A stretch of 64,000 nucleotides of DNA from Trichoplax sp. H2 (Eukaryota > Placozoa > Uniplacotomia > Trichoplacea): the NCBI GenBank assembly GCA_003344405.1, contig NOWV01000024.1:248001-312000 (forward strand). The letters run 5' to 3'. The position numbers and the translations under genes were made by a program. The number at the start of each line of letters is the position of its first letter. Within the stretch, counting starts at the first letter, position 1. This document shows, piece by piece, positions 13,806-25,982 of the stretch. The notes under the pieces were generated by a model. It was given only the letters and a program-made list of their open reading frames with translations. It had not been told where the DNA came from and ran no database searches.

Positions 13806-14654
13806 CATATTATAACAGATTGAATCATTGAATTATGTCATATACCAATTGAATGTTGAATGTTGAATTTGGATAATATTATTACTGATGACGTTCAACT
13901 TAAAATTAGAAATGATTTATTGAATTAAAAATAGAATATGGTCTACTGATTACTCCTCTGTAGTCTGCCATAAGTGACCATATTGAAGCTCTAATTCCAA
14001 AAAATTGCAAAGTAGTCTATTGCAAAAGACTGAGAGGCAAACAGTCATTATCACCTGTCTATTGAAATGGGATTATGATTTCACTCTGCTCATTCGATAC
14101 TATTGAACTGGCTAGAAGATGTTGAATTTGTTAAAATAACGCTATTATTTTCGCGTCGAAATGAATATACTCGTATATGGTATATGCTCGTGTAGATTCG
14201 TGATTTGTCATCAAGGACAATTTTTCATTAAATCATTCTATACTTATTAATAAAGTAGTCAGTGAGCTTATTGCAGAGATATCAACATCCATACTGTATG
14301 TGTATTTCTATGACGGATTAATATGTTTTATGGGGTTAATGAAATGTTTTAAAAGACCGCTTAAGCTGCTAGTAATGATGCAAATATCGGAGTTTGTTCG
14401 GTCATTTATAAGATGGCACCTTGTAAGGTTATTGATTGATAGATTGATGATAGACATAGCCAGCGGGAAGTGAGCTACCATGAAAAGCTCTGCTTTGATC
14501 TTCCCCTGCGTCCTTTCTTCTTGACATAATACTTGGCAATATGTATAGTAAAATCTTTCAAAAATCTTTATACGCCGTTATTAATTTAAAATCTACTTAC
14601 GTCCACAACGAATAACTTTCGGGATTTCCCAGTATTTCTTTCGTGTGATTGAAG

Positions 14655-14845
14655 TATACGTATGTAGAGACTGTATATTCGACTATGGACGATCACTCCT
14701 CTGTAGTAATGAATACGGCAAGTTTGATGGAAGCATAGTTTCTTTCGCATGTTTTTAGTTCACGTATGTCGAGACTATATTTCGACCATGGACGATCACT
14801 TCTGTATCGTCTTGAATACGGCGCGTTTGATTCAAGTAAATCACA
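14655..14845. repeat. Imperfect direct repeat, two ~105-bp copies
   Basis: The block ACGTATGTAGAGACTGTATA through ATACGGCAAGTTTGA recurs about 105 bp later as ACGTATGTCGAGACTATATT through ATACGGCGCGTTTGA. Both share TGGACGATCACT. The copies differ by substitutions and small indels. The open frame here (14693-14899, -) runs through the repeat and has no recognisable product. Confidence 0.65.
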
Positions 14846-15314
14846 GCAGTCTACTTCCTTTTTCATTGTCATGAATGCTTTGGACTTGCTAATATTCAAT
14901 ATGGATGCTTCTCTAAGCTGCTAGAATAAATAAGAATAGTTACGATACTAGACACGGAAAGATAAAGTGATAGCCAATTTTACGATGTTTCCCACCAATA
15001 AACGAAGGCCTGAATTAAAATGATTTTTGCGGACTTCAAATTTTACTGGGCAATGCATTCTAATGCAAGGACTAATAGTGTCAGTTATTGTTTTGATCGT
15101 GGGATAGAATATAAATATAGGCTAACAGGTTTGTCTGCTATTACGTTTAAGGTTCCTCATTTATGCAACATGGATGGTCTTTGACCATTAGTGATTATTA
15201 TTATGCACCTATTTAATCTCAAGAATGGCTTATAGTCCGCTTGGTACAAATAGGACAGTGAGATGAGCCATTCCATCTCCAAACCGGATAATTTACCGTA
15301 GACAATTTACCGCA

Positions 15315-15500
15315 TTAAATCAATTTTAGGCTGTATAGGATTGAACGCTGTAAAATATTTAATCCACCGTCGTCATATCAAAACAGATACTTTACTACAT
15401 TCGATTAATTTTGCGGTGTATAGGATTGAACGCTGCAAAGTATTTAATTCATCCTAGTAATATCAAATCTAGATTGATATTGTATCCATCCTTTACTACT
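15315..15500. repeat. Direct duplication (~90 bp)
   Basis: The block TGTATAGGATTGAACGCTG, continuing into ATTTAATCC and ATATCAAA, occurs near 15333 and again near 15418 with substitutions. It sits immediately before the ~95-bp satellite and may be part of the same unstable region. Confidence 0.6.
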
Positions 15501-15584
15501 ACATTATACAGCGGTAAATTGTCCGCGTCAAGTTATCCTAGTTTAAACTTAGAATAATCTACTATAATTTAATTTAACAGTCAA

Positions 15585-16440
15585 GAAGGACAGTGAGATG
15601 AGCCAATTCGTCTTGGATTACAGTCCACGAATATTTCAAATTTAGCGTAATCTACTATAATTTAATTTAAAAATACAAGAAGGATAATGGGATGAGCCAA
15701 TTCATCTTGGATACCTGTCCACGAATATTTTCAAGCTCAGCGTAATCTACTATACTCGTCATTAAATTTAAAAGTACAAGAAAGACAATGCGATGAGCCA
15801 ATTCATCTTGAATACTTGTCCACGACTATTTTCAAACTTAGCGTAATCTACTATAATTTAATTTAAAAGTACAAAGAAGGACAATGCGATGAATCAATTC
15901 ATCTTGGATTGCTGTCCACAAATATTTTCAAACTCAGCGTAATCTACTATAATTTAATTTAAAAGTACAAGAAGGACAGTGGGATGAGCCAATTCATATA
16001 GGATCGCTGTCCACGAATGTATTCGAACTCAGCATAATCTACTATACTCGTTATTGAATTTAAAAGTACAAGAAAGTACAAGAAGGACAGTGCGATAAGC
16101 CAATTTATATAGAATCGCTGTCCACGAATATTTTCAAACTCAGCTAAATCTACTGTAATTTAATTTAATAGTACAAGGAGGACAGTGAGATGAGCCAATT
16201 CATCTTGGATCCCTGTCCCCGAATACTTTTAAACTTTGCATAATCTACTATAATTTAATTTAAAAGTACAAGAAGGACAGTGCGATGAGCTATTTGTAGT
16301 GGATCCATGTCCCACAAAAACATTTCAATTTGGCATAATCTACTCTAACTTGATTCAAAAGTACAACAGGACGATGAGATCATAAGATGATTCATTTCAT
16401 CTTGGGTCCATGTCCACCAACATTTTGAGACTTGGGATAA
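15585..16440. repeat. ~95-bp tandem satellite, about nine units
   Basis: Units start with AAGGACAGTGAGATGAGCC or a variant near 15585, 15677, 15780, 15875, 15971, 16081, 16177, 16272 and 16366; a single related block occurs near 15250. Spacing is mostly 95-96 bp, with 91, 103 and 110 bp exceptions. Each unit ends in GCGTAATCTACTATAATTTA. Inside the unit GGACAG is mirrored by CTGTCC and GATGA by TCATC, so a single-stranded copy could fold into a hairpin about 40 nt long. Edge units are more diverged than central ones, as expected for arrays homogenised by unequal exchange. Confidence 0.85.
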
Positions 16441-17763
16441 TTGACTATATTAAATTTGGTTTAAAAGCATATGTCAAAGCTATGTCAGTTGAACTGGATG
16501 GAACAGAAGTAAATGACGTCGATTAACAATAGTGTTGGTTTAAAATTGAAAAAAAATTTCTTCAGTCAACGTTTCGTTTCTATGCCCTTCAATATGGTGA
16601 ACAGTGGGACAGGCTGATTGCATCATTCATTACCAATGGAGAGTTTAAGCAAGAGTCAAATAAAAGTTTTATTCTTCGTGAATTATGTCTGATTATGAAA
16701 CAGCTTTGCTCATATTTATCACACCACTATTGCAAACAGCTGACATTGAAATTTTACTTCAGTTTTGCAATAGAACGGCAAAGATGGCAGTATAGCTTAT
16801 TAGGCTTATATCGTGCTATATCTTCGAAAGATTATCATGTCTTGCATTATAATAGTGATGCTGATAGCAGCGTTATGAACAAGCATAACCAAAATGATGT
16901 TCACTTATGCTTATTCTAGCCTAATTTAATATTCAAGTGATAGAAAATGATTGCTTTATCGTGCTCTCTACTTAACACTACCGTGATTGATCGAGATACT
17001 ACTACTTGATTGAATGCTGCGTGGTAGGCAAGCACCAAAAAAAACATGGGCCATCCATCTCATTAGACTAGGTAATTTTGACCTTTTATTAGATATAAGA
17101 GCAGTAATACATGTAGGGTAATTAAGTCAAGGAATAGCAAACAGTGGTGAAGGCCATTTTAACTGACTACACGTGCTAAGAGAATATGGCGTTGTCGATG
17201 TCCTTTTTGGATCCGTTGTCGACAAAGAAAGAAAAACAACACAAGCAAAAATCCATTACCAAATCAATCATTCATAAGGCAATAAGCAGTAACTTGACAA
17301 TACAACAATTTCAGCAACAACGTAGCAAAAAAAAGATTTCAATAATCTCTTGCATCGAATTACAGTGTCAACTTCATTTATCCATACATACATATATATT
17401 TATATATATTAAACCGAAAATTTAGAAATCATTAATTGATTAGAACGACCTCTAGAATAGCGCGTCGACATGCTACCACGTAGTTAACAAATAACAAAAT
17501 AACATATCATCAACATTGATTCAATCCTTTTAAGTGAAAGGTATAACTTTCTATTTTTAATTTATATAGAATATATATATATATATATATATTTTAAAAT
17601 TTTTAGGTATAAATATAAGAAAAAAACCCCAATTAAATGCTATATAACAATCATCCACATCTTGTATCCAGTGATAGAAACGTAACATACTTTTGCATTG
17701 CCATCGTTCCATAATGTAGAAGCAGATGAAAGTCTATCACTATGGAAATTGTGCCTAATCAAA
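16441..17763. other. Non-coding interval, no gene recognised
   Basis: No exon chain could be built on either strand. Open frames at 16695-16919 and 17186-17425 (+) have no recognisable motif and low-complexity composition. An (AT)11 microsatellite lies at 17571-17592, and this stretch probably contains the 3' untranslated region of the caveolin gene, which ends at 17764 on the minus strand. Confidence 0.5.
17571..17592. repeat. (AT)n microsatellite
   Basis: Uninterrupted AT dinucleotides, 22 bp, about 170 bp downstream of the caveolin stop codon in the gene's own direction. Comparable shorter AT tracts occur at about 35229-35247 and 42499-42514. Confidence 0.9.
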
Positions 17764-20700
17764 CTAAACAACTTTTAAACTGGCCGTTGTCAAAGCCACA
17801 TTTTCATCAAAATCTTTGACATCTTGTTTTACCGTAGGTAACGAGCCCGAATTGACATGGTAGAATCGTATACGGCTTAATATACGCGCAACAGAATCAT
17901 TGACTGGATTACAACAGACTTGGACACATAAGGTAATCATCTTGAACATGCATCCAAAGAGAATACTAAGACCGCGAATACATGGAGTATAAGCCCAAAT
18001 TTGACCAAATACAACACAAGCAAAGTAACAGCCGCAAAAGAGTGCACAAGGCAGAGCAAAGATGGCACTGATAATTCTGTAGCACCATAGTTTAGAGCCT
18101 TCAAAGATAGTGTAACTCAATTTCCAGATAGCATCAAACGAGTAATTTCCATGTGGTTCGGCAAAGACTTCCGAGAAAGATACCTAAAAATCAATCGATA
18201 ATCATCCTTCTTATACAGCAATAAAACTTCATCATCGTTTCCATTTTAATTTTAAAATGAATGAATAAGGATCAGCACGGATATCCGACTCTGACAATAG
18301 TCATTGCATTTGCACTCGATGTAGAATCAATTATTCTATCATGATTCATTTTCAAAGTAAAGTTGTATACTTGATGGGCTAGCATCAAGTCCATTCGATC
18401 CAAATACAAAATCAAACAGTAACGAACTTGATGCTATTCCTTCAAGTAAAAGGTCAACCAGGCCTGGTTATTCTATTCGCAAATTCATTCTACAATTGGT
18501 GGTACATTCTGTACGCTCCATCCCGCTGGAATAAATTTCGCCATTGTCGGCTACAATTGTCGTGGTTTACGTTAGCAGCAGGCTTGCTACCATGGCGAAA
18601 TTTGAACTACGTAAAACTAAAAGGAAATCAACTGGCCATGCCAGATATGGATTTCCCCCCCCCCCCTACGAAAAAAGACATAACATGTCAAATATGGGTA
18701 CTATCAGCAATCAATATACTGTTAACTAATATCCCAATCAAAAACCAAATTCACTAGACTACAGAAAACTCTTTGTTACCCCCTACCATTGCATCTAAAA
18801 TGTTATTTTGTCGTTAGAATGGCAGTCTACGCTATTATCCTCATCGATCAATAACGATCATAATATCATACAGAACGACTATTCAACTACATCAAGGCAT
18901 GTCAATAACTTGCATTATATCAGTTCGGTCATGAAAGGATTGCAAAGACTAAAGGCTATCGTCTTTGCGTCTGCATACCTCAGCGTGAAAAACTTTGAAT
19001 TAAAATACTTTCTACTGGTAATCTAATTCACTATCGTCAACCAATTTTGTTCTGTCGTATGCAGTATGCAGTTTCCAAAAGTCATACTAATACAAGTGAT
19101 AACTAAAGTTGGTTTTGATAACAATATCAAAAGAGAAAAAAAAGACGTCTACACAGCCATGTTATAGCAGTAGGGGATAAAATTCTCCATGCTACCACCG
19201 TAAGTGCTTCCGTCGAGATTAGCAAAGCGTAAGGTACAACCCCATCCCCAAAATTGCAATACATGGCTGCTACACTAACAAGTTATAATTTAGAAGGAAA
19301 TAGACTAATCGATTAGGTAGCCTTTATTATTTTGACGAAAAGAACGTCTTAAAATAGATTTTATCAAAGTAATCTATGAGTCAACAAGTCAATTTGATGC
19401 TACTAATTTAATAATTGATCTACTTGCGTTTGCCAATGAGTAATGACTATTAATTAATACTACACTGGACTACTGGATTAGCAGATTTGACAAATTGAGC
19501 GTTATTTTTTCTACGGTAGAAGCGGCAGTTTACAGTACGCCATTAAACGCCCTTATCTCTTTCCGCACAACTTGCAATTCTATAATGGAAGGCTTTCTAC
19601 ACTGTATATCGAATCAATCAATTTATTTATTTAAGCTATCCGATTAAAGCATTTTCAGTTATTGTACACTACATTACTATCGCTTTTGTCAAGACATGAT
19701 CGATTTAAATACCGTTTTACCAATCGATTTACTAAACTGTACATCTATGGAGTAGCATGGCCATTGGGAATTTTACCAAAAAAATGCTTCGTAAAAAGTG
19801 ACTATTCTATTAAATGAAAGTAGACAATCGCCAAAAGTCAAGGAATTAGGGGCAATGATAACGCCCTTGCATAATTCTATCATTTCCGATGGTAGTAAGT
19901 GAGTGAAACTAGAGGCAGGGTAAATTAGGAGTTGTCAATTCTCTATCCAGATACAAAATGAAGGCAAATATTTGCTTAGGTGTTAGTAACCAATTTTCCA
20001 GTAATTAACAAATAGTTGCGGTTGCTCTTAATGCTTCAAAATAACAACAAGAACATTGTAATTATAAACTAACATACTGTACTGTGTAGTCTGTAGGCTT
20101 TTAAAATAATCCCAAGCTATCACAGTTCGACTGCCGTATCGTCGTCGATCCTGACAACGGATTACTCTAAAATTACCCTAAATATGTAGGAATCAGTGCT
20201 GGAGTAAATTGGACATTCCTTCACGTTAATAGCGCGCATTATTTTAACAGTCTAAAACATGTGTTAACACCTCTACTTATTAACTTGGATTGGAGATCCA
20301 TTTAGCCTACGCCCTTTGATTACTTCAGTATCGTTGTCTATGTCTTTGGCGATGATGGAATAATATACGAGCATAATTTGGGGGGGGTAAACATGATCAA
20401 ACCTTATAGAGTTGGAATGATTCACTAGAAAAGGAGGAGGATTGATTTTAAAAAATAGTTCCAATAAGTAAAAAGAAAAATTCACGGGTACATACTGTAC
20501 GTGAAAAATTTTTAGTTACTGATCCAACTGATTTTGGTCGGCTAGTAAATCAAAATTCACAATCAAACTTTAATCCTCAGTTTACATTGAAAGCTAAAGC
20601 CAGTGTGTATAGCAAAAAAAAAATGCGTAATGAGAAGGAATTGAACTTTATATAGGAATAACAGATTACAGTAAGAGCAATTAATGTCCATTTTTTTTTT

Positions 20701-21276
20701 TAAATTGGCAAGGCAAGCGTTCAAATGTAGTCGAATAATTAACTGTAACAAAGCGTTATCATAAAATGGGGATTTACTGATTTTACTATCATGGGCAAAA
20801 TCAACTTTTGTAACGATGCTGTTGATTTTTCCACCATATCGTTGCGTAAGCAAGTCTATATCTATCTTTCATCAAGCGGATAGACCAAAAGGGAAAATCA
20901 ACTACGCTTGGATTCATGTATTTCAGTTAGCGCACGACTGACTGAAATGATTTTTTATCGTTTATTAATTCATTATGAATTTCTCCATTTATTGGGCTAT
21001 CCATTAAAGTTGATAATCCACGCCTAAGCGGAGGCGTTCAATTGCACATTATCTTGCAATCATCAAGTTGTGATTGCATGATCATTTTTTTTTGGCGTGG
21101 TGGGTAAAGGAGTAGGGGGAAAAAGAAGAAATAAAAAATAACTTCAAATGGCATCTTTTTACCTTCAAGTGTTCATTAATACCATTAGGATCACGATCAG
21201 AGACATTCATATTGAATTTCAGGTTGACCGGTTCATCAGAGGTTTCTGGAGCATGGCCTTTTTCAGAGTCAGACAT
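17764..21276 (-). CDS. Caveolin family protein, two exons
   Basis: Scaffold of plasma-membrane caveolae: it inserts as a hairpin and oligomerises in the inner leaflet. Exon 1 is 21276-21163 (38 codons), exon 2 is 18183-17764; both borders are phase 0, giving 177 residues, almost the length of vertebrate caveolin-1. Visible features: DRDPNGIN (27-34), matching the NRDP segment before the oligomerisation region; signature block FSEVFAEP (41-48) where vertebrates have FEDVIAEP; scaffolding segment starting DAIWKLSYTIF (55-65) and ending WCYR (71-74); then a long hydrophobic intramembrane stretch with the central proline in FALPCALF (Pro83). Many cysteines around and after it could be palmitoylated. 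The intron is nearly 3 kb, long for this window. Start context is AAAATGTC, preceded by a pyrimidine-rich leader. Family assignment is firm; paralogue assignment is not attempted. Confidence 0.93.
18655..18666. repeat. Poly(C) tract in caveolin intron
   Basis: A run of 12 C on the plus strand, that is G on the transcribed sense strand of caveolin. Such homopolymers are length-unstable and prone to sequencing error. A chance plus-strand reading frame passes through it and should not be trusted. Confidence 0.85.
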
Positions 21277-23220
21277 TTTGCTTGTGCCTTGATTCTGTAA
21301 TCGATTGACAAGACAAAGAAGGCAAAAAGAGAGAGAGAGAGAAAAAAAAATGAAGAATAATCAATAGACTTGAATAGCAAATAGATCGCTTAAATACCTT
21401 TGATGTATTGATTTTAACAAACATCAATCGAAATTAACATTATTATCGTCAAGTGAGAGAGGGGAAAAAAAAAATAAACAACCCCAATCTTCACTCACGT
21501 CAAGAATGCAATAGATATCAACATGAACACATTTCTCCTACACCAATGTAGAAGCTAGTTTAATCGTTACCTAACGTTTAGGAAATAAGAGAAAAAAAAT
21601 GGATTGGAAGATGTAGAAAAATGGCTCTATCTTGATCAAGTCGCGTGGCAACTGACAAAGTCGTAGCACAAAAGGAACTGACAAGAAAAAGGACCGAGGT
21701 CAGAGAATTTATAAACAGCAGTAGAGTACCCCCAAGCCTTCTATTCTACCGGAATGGTATGCTCGTTATGTGGCTTATATGGATAACGTTTTGTTGGACA
21801 GAGTTTAGGACATGAGTAATATGGATAGCAAATTCTATCAACGCCTTTAGCAGACACAAGAACGCCACTGGTGGGAGTGGACTTTTTCTTCCTTGCCATC
21901 ATAATCTAGATCATTTTTATTTTTTCTCTCTTTTATTGCATACTCTCTTTTCAAAAAGAATACACTAACCCTTTCTTTGATAATTCTTGTACTGTCCAAC
22001 CTACTAGTTTTATTGGCCTAATTCAAGTAACGTGTACATGACTAAAGGCAATGCATTGATTTACGCCATTCAATATTCTACACGCAATCATGATCGAGGT
22101 CAATATCGGCTTGACCTAATTAGTAGAAATAAAAAAAATCGCTTCTTTTTCCATCATTAGCCAATGCCATTATTCCTCTAAATGGCTATACAAGCACTAT
22201 TGTTACAGCAAAATGCTTCCTACTGTTTAAAGAGTCTTCAAATGATTGGTCATGGATCTTATTGAGATGGTAATATGTCAATCAATTAAAAAGAAATCAT
22301 TATTTGCATAATAAAAATAATAAAGCTTGCAAGGATATTCTATGCAATCAATAGCAACGAGTGGATCGGCGACGACATGACGGAGGGCTTCTCCTCGTTG
22401 TGTCTCTTTACCTCGCTAAAATCCATTGTATATGTTATATGTTCTACAGAGTATATAGTCGATTAGTATTGTTCCTCTTGATGTTGAAAAGAGCCTCAGT
22501 TTGCCACGGTAATTATGTCAATAGATCGATGCTAGCTTTTACAACGCCCAACTTGGGTATGCTTTGATGGCAATCTGATTTACTGTTGATTTTTGGGCGA
22601 GATGGACGATTGCATTACTACAACGACGTGTTAAAACTAGCATAAGCGGCACTCGATTTCACTCTGGATTACTAAAGGAATCGATAGTCGTGTGCATTTG
22701 CACTGGGATCATCGACCTAGCCATGATTTTGTAGGCAACAATCCTCATTCACTTTATTATTCTCTTGCTTGGAGCTGAACGAGGACAACAGTATACGAGA
22801 ATATACTGTATAGACAGACGGTGCTGCAGAATGGCGAGTAATGGAGGCTGCTCGGTAGTTCCGATCATGGATTCATCAAGCATCGAGTCGTATAGTAATG
22901 TAGATTTTACACTTGTAATCTTGTATCCTAGAGCAATGCGTGATTTTATTGACTAATCGATGGTACTCTAAAACCGAGCGCTAGTGATAATGATACAATA
23001 TACGTAGAGTCAATTAATTTTAGCATGGGATAGTGCTAGACGATGCCATCAGGATAGCCTTTCTCACCCTATTGCGTAGAGCAAAGTAAAAATACAGTAG
23101 AGGCGCTCTTACCTCAATCGTAGGCCTATGCATACGATGAACAAAACGCGATTCTGGAGGCTCAGTTAAAGGTACGTTTACCATCTGGTCTTTACCGCTT
23201 GCACCTGACTAGATATAGAA
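21277..23220. other. Upstream region of caveolin, no gene recognised
   Basis: Contains the caveolin leader, with a GA-rich run just upstream of the start (about 21327-21350, reading CT-rich in the sense direction). Plus-strand frames at 22361-22567 and 22765-22956 show no family resemblance and no matching splice partners. Nothing else can be supported. Confidence 0.5.
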
Positions 23221-23990
23221 GGGAGAGTTTATTTTTACCCTTATGAAAGTCTTGCAGCACAATCATGGAGAGCCAGTAATTTAGCGTAAGGTAGCATTTC
23301 TCAGCTGATTGTCTACTATGGATTGATTTTGTCAACTATCCGCGGAGAACAATGTTGACATCGATTTTGCATCCATTGCAGCCGTAGTTCTGTTAGCTAT
23401 AGTTTCATTTTGGTATACGGAAGAATTCTTCAACCTTTTAAAACTGTTTACTACTCGATTGGCATAAAGCTACTAAGGTGGCATCACAAAGTATGACAAA
23501 GTATACGTACTGTATATCAAGGAATCCATTCATTTTGCGTATGGTGGTGGTATGCCGTTAGTGTATTAATCTGACCTCTGCTGATCATCTACTACAGGAA
23601 TTACTTTAATGATTTATAGTAAGAACAATTTGGTCAATGCCAATGGAGAATGATACTTTTACCATCCAAGTACGAAATCCAGTCAGTTGGCGAATACAAT
23701 CGTTATCGCGATAGAGATGCCATCCATTTCAACAGTATCCTGTAGCAGTAGTAGCTCCAGGTTTACTTTTTAAGGGGTAAGACAGCAAAGGGAACGTTGC
23801 TGCTGTTTAACAACTGTTTTATGTTGTGCGATACTATTATTACCATAATCGAAATTTTCTACGAGTACATACATAACTTGCTTGTCGATTGCAGCATACA
23901 TTCGTCGACAGTAATTCATGACGTGTATATTAATTAATTATTATTGATTGTGCCTAGAAAAGAAGATTGCCTACTTTCTTACGTTAGGAA
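23221..23990. repeat. Long direct repeat, copy 1
   Basis: From AGAGTTTATTTTTACCC to ACGTTAGGAAA this block recurs at 24428-25077 with only scattered substitutions. Copy 1 carries about 115 bp (roughly 23497-23611) absent from copy 2. No protein is encoded. Each copy leads directly into a 130-bp tandem array, so the repeat plus array forms one compound unit. Confidence 0.9.
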
Positions 23991-24407
23991 ATTAGAATGC
24001 TTAATTTAGACAACTGGTGGAACATTGCATGGATCAGCTTATCATCATGATGCGTCGTTGACACATCTACAAATTGCCACTTTTAAGCTTAGCAGCAGCT
24101 GAATATAAAGCTGTGTTGTAATTAGAATACTTAGTTTGGACAACTGGTGGAAGATTGCATGGATCAGCTTATCATCTTGATGCGTCGTTGACACATCTAC
24201 AAATTGCCACTTTTAAGCTTAGCAGCAGCTGAATATAAAGCTGTGTTGTAATTAGAATACTTAGTTTGGACAACTGGTGGAAGATTGCATGGATCAGCTT
24301 ATCATCATGATGCGTCGTTGACACATCTACAAATTGCCACTTTTAAGCTTAGCAGCAGCTGAATATAAAGCTGTGTTGTAATTAGAATACTTAGTTTGGA
24401 CAACTGG
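23991..24407. repeat. 130-bp tandem array A, cut by assembly gap
   Basis: ATTAGAATGC or ATTAGAATAC opens units at 23991, 24121, 24251 and 24381, an exact 130-bp period. Units are nearly identical and include TGGATCAGCTTATCATCATG and AAGCTTAGCAGCAGCTGAAT. The fourth unit runs into the 20-N gap after 27 bases, so the true copy number is unknown. Confidence 0.92.
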
Positions 24408-24427
24408 NNNNNNNNNNNNNNNNNNNN
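24408..24427. other. Assembly gap (20 N)
   Basis: Twenty N placed where a tandem array meets the second copy of the long direct repeat. This is the typical place for an assembler to break a repeat, and the reading frame that spans it (24327-24539, -) is an artefact. Confidence 0.99.
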
Positions 24428-25077
24428 AGAGTTTATTTTTACCCTTATGAAAGTCTTGCAGTACAATCATGGAGAGCCAGTAATTTAGCGCAAGGTAGCA
24501 TTTCTCAGCTGATCGTCTACTATGGATTGATTTTGTCAACTATCCGCGAAGAACAATGTTGACATCGATTTTGCATCCATTGCAACCGTAGTTCTGTTAG
24601 CTATAGTTTCATTTTTGGTATATGGAAGAGTTCTTCAACCTTTTAAAACTGTTTACTACTCGATTGGCATAAAGCTACTACGGTGGCATCTCAAAGTATG
24701 ACTTATAGTAAGAACAATTTGGTCAATGCCAATGGAGAATGATACTTTTACCATCCAAGTACGAAATCCAGTCAGTTGGCGAATACAATCGTTATCGCGA
24801 TAGAGATGCCATCCATTTCAACAGTATCCTGTAGCAGTAGTAGCTCCAGGTTTACTTTTTAAGGGGTAAGACAGCAAAGGGAACGTTGCTGCTGTTTAAC
24901 AACTGTTTTATGTTGTGCGATACTATTATTACCATAATCGAAATTTTCTACGAGTACATAACTTGCTTGTCGATTGCAGCATACATTCGTCGACAGTAAT
25001 TCATGACGTGTATATTAATTAATTATTATTGATTGTGCCTAGAAAAGAAGATTGCCTACTTTCTTACGTTAGGAAAT
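24428..25077. repeat. Long direct repeat, copy 2
   Basis: Second copy of the block at 23221-23990, starting within the first bases after the gap. It lacks an internal ~115-bp stretch and four bases of the CATACATAAC region, and shows scattered point differences. It could be a true tandem segmental duplication or two alleles placed in series by the assembler. Confidence 0.9.
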
Positions 25078-25600
25078 AATACTTAATTTAGACAACTGGT
25101 GGAACATTGCATGGATCAGCTTATCATCATGATGCGTCGTTGACACATCTACAAATTGCCACTTTTAAGCTTAGCAGCAGCTGAATATAAAGCTGTGTTG
25201 TAATTAGAATACTTAGTTTGGACAACTGGTGGAACATTGTATGGACCAGCTTATCATCATGATGCTTCGCTGACACATCTACAAATTGCTACTTTTAAGC
25301 TTAGCAGCAGCTGAATATAAATAAAGCATTGCTGTAATTAGAATACTTAGTTTGGACAACTGGTGGAACATTGCATGGATCAGCTTATCCTCATGATGCG
25401 TCGTTGACACATCTACAAATTGCTACTTTTAAGCATAGCAGCAGCTGAATATAAAGCTGTGCTGTAATTAGAATACTTAATTTGGACAACTGGTGGAACA
25501 TTGCATGGATCAGCTAATCATCATGATGCGTCGCTGACACATCTACAAATGGCCACTTTTAAGCTTAACAGCAGCTGAATATAAAACTGTGTTGGGCCAT
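25078..25600. repeat. 130-bp tandem array B
   Basis: Four units of the same family as 23991-24407, beginning near 25078, 25205, 25339 and 25467, with a few more substitutions and a 4-bp ATAA insertion near 25321. The array ends at CTGTGTTGGGCC. It flanks the candidate exon at 25676-25822. Confidence 0.9.
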
Positions 25601-25675
25601 AAGCAATAAATTAGTGTAGCTACACAAAACTAGTTACGTAACATGACGGATTCCTAAGATAAAATTTTGTCTTAC

Positions 25676-25822
25676 CGGTAATATATGCTCGCTCGAGCTG
25701 GACTTTGTAACTTTGTCTTCGAAATCATCAGGCTGATAATTTTCGTACAAGTCAGCATCCTCTTCTTGATAAGGATCTGTATCGCCGTTCGTTTTTGGAC
25801 CTTTTGCTTGATGATCGGCCAT
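25676..25822 (-). CDS. Candidate first coding exon, acidic, family unknown
   Basis: ATG in a favourable context (AAAGTATGGCC) opens 49 codons that end exactly at a strong donor (CCG then GTAAGA), phase 0. The peptide is hydrophilic and acidic, with YQEEDADLYENYQPDDFED in the middle and SSSSEH near the end. I do not recognise it and could not find its downstream exons; the sequence below it on this strand is repeat. Its phase-0 donor would be compatible with caveolin exon 2 at 18183, so an alternative caveolin first exon is possible, but it lacks the RDP segment of the regular first exon. It may equally be a separate gene or chance. Confidence 0.35.
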
Positions 25823-25982
25823 ACTTTATCGGTATACGCTTCTGAAACGATGATTCGTGATGTCCAAATCTGCTTAAAATTATACAGAAACGAAATGAAA
25901 GTAAATAGATTATTCGGCATTGACGAAGCCGATAACTAACATCCTGAATCATCATTACTAGCAGTAGTGCTGGAGTATGCAT

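Noticed and set aside
15585-16440. CRISPR-like regular repeats
   Set aside because: The whole unit, including the part that would be the spacer, is repeated. This is a satellite in a eukaryotic genome.
16695-16919. 74-codon plus-strand frame after the satellite
   Set aside because: No recognisable domain and no acceptor/donor chain; treated as chance.
18428-19026. Plus-strand frames between the two caveolin exons
   Set aside because: They lie in the caveolin intron, cross a 12-base poly(C) run, show no family resemblance and have no splice partners.
24327-24539. Minus-strand reading frame of 70 codons
   Set aside because: It runs through the 20-N gap and is made of the 130-bp repeat plus the start of the long direct repeat; it is an artefact of the assembly.
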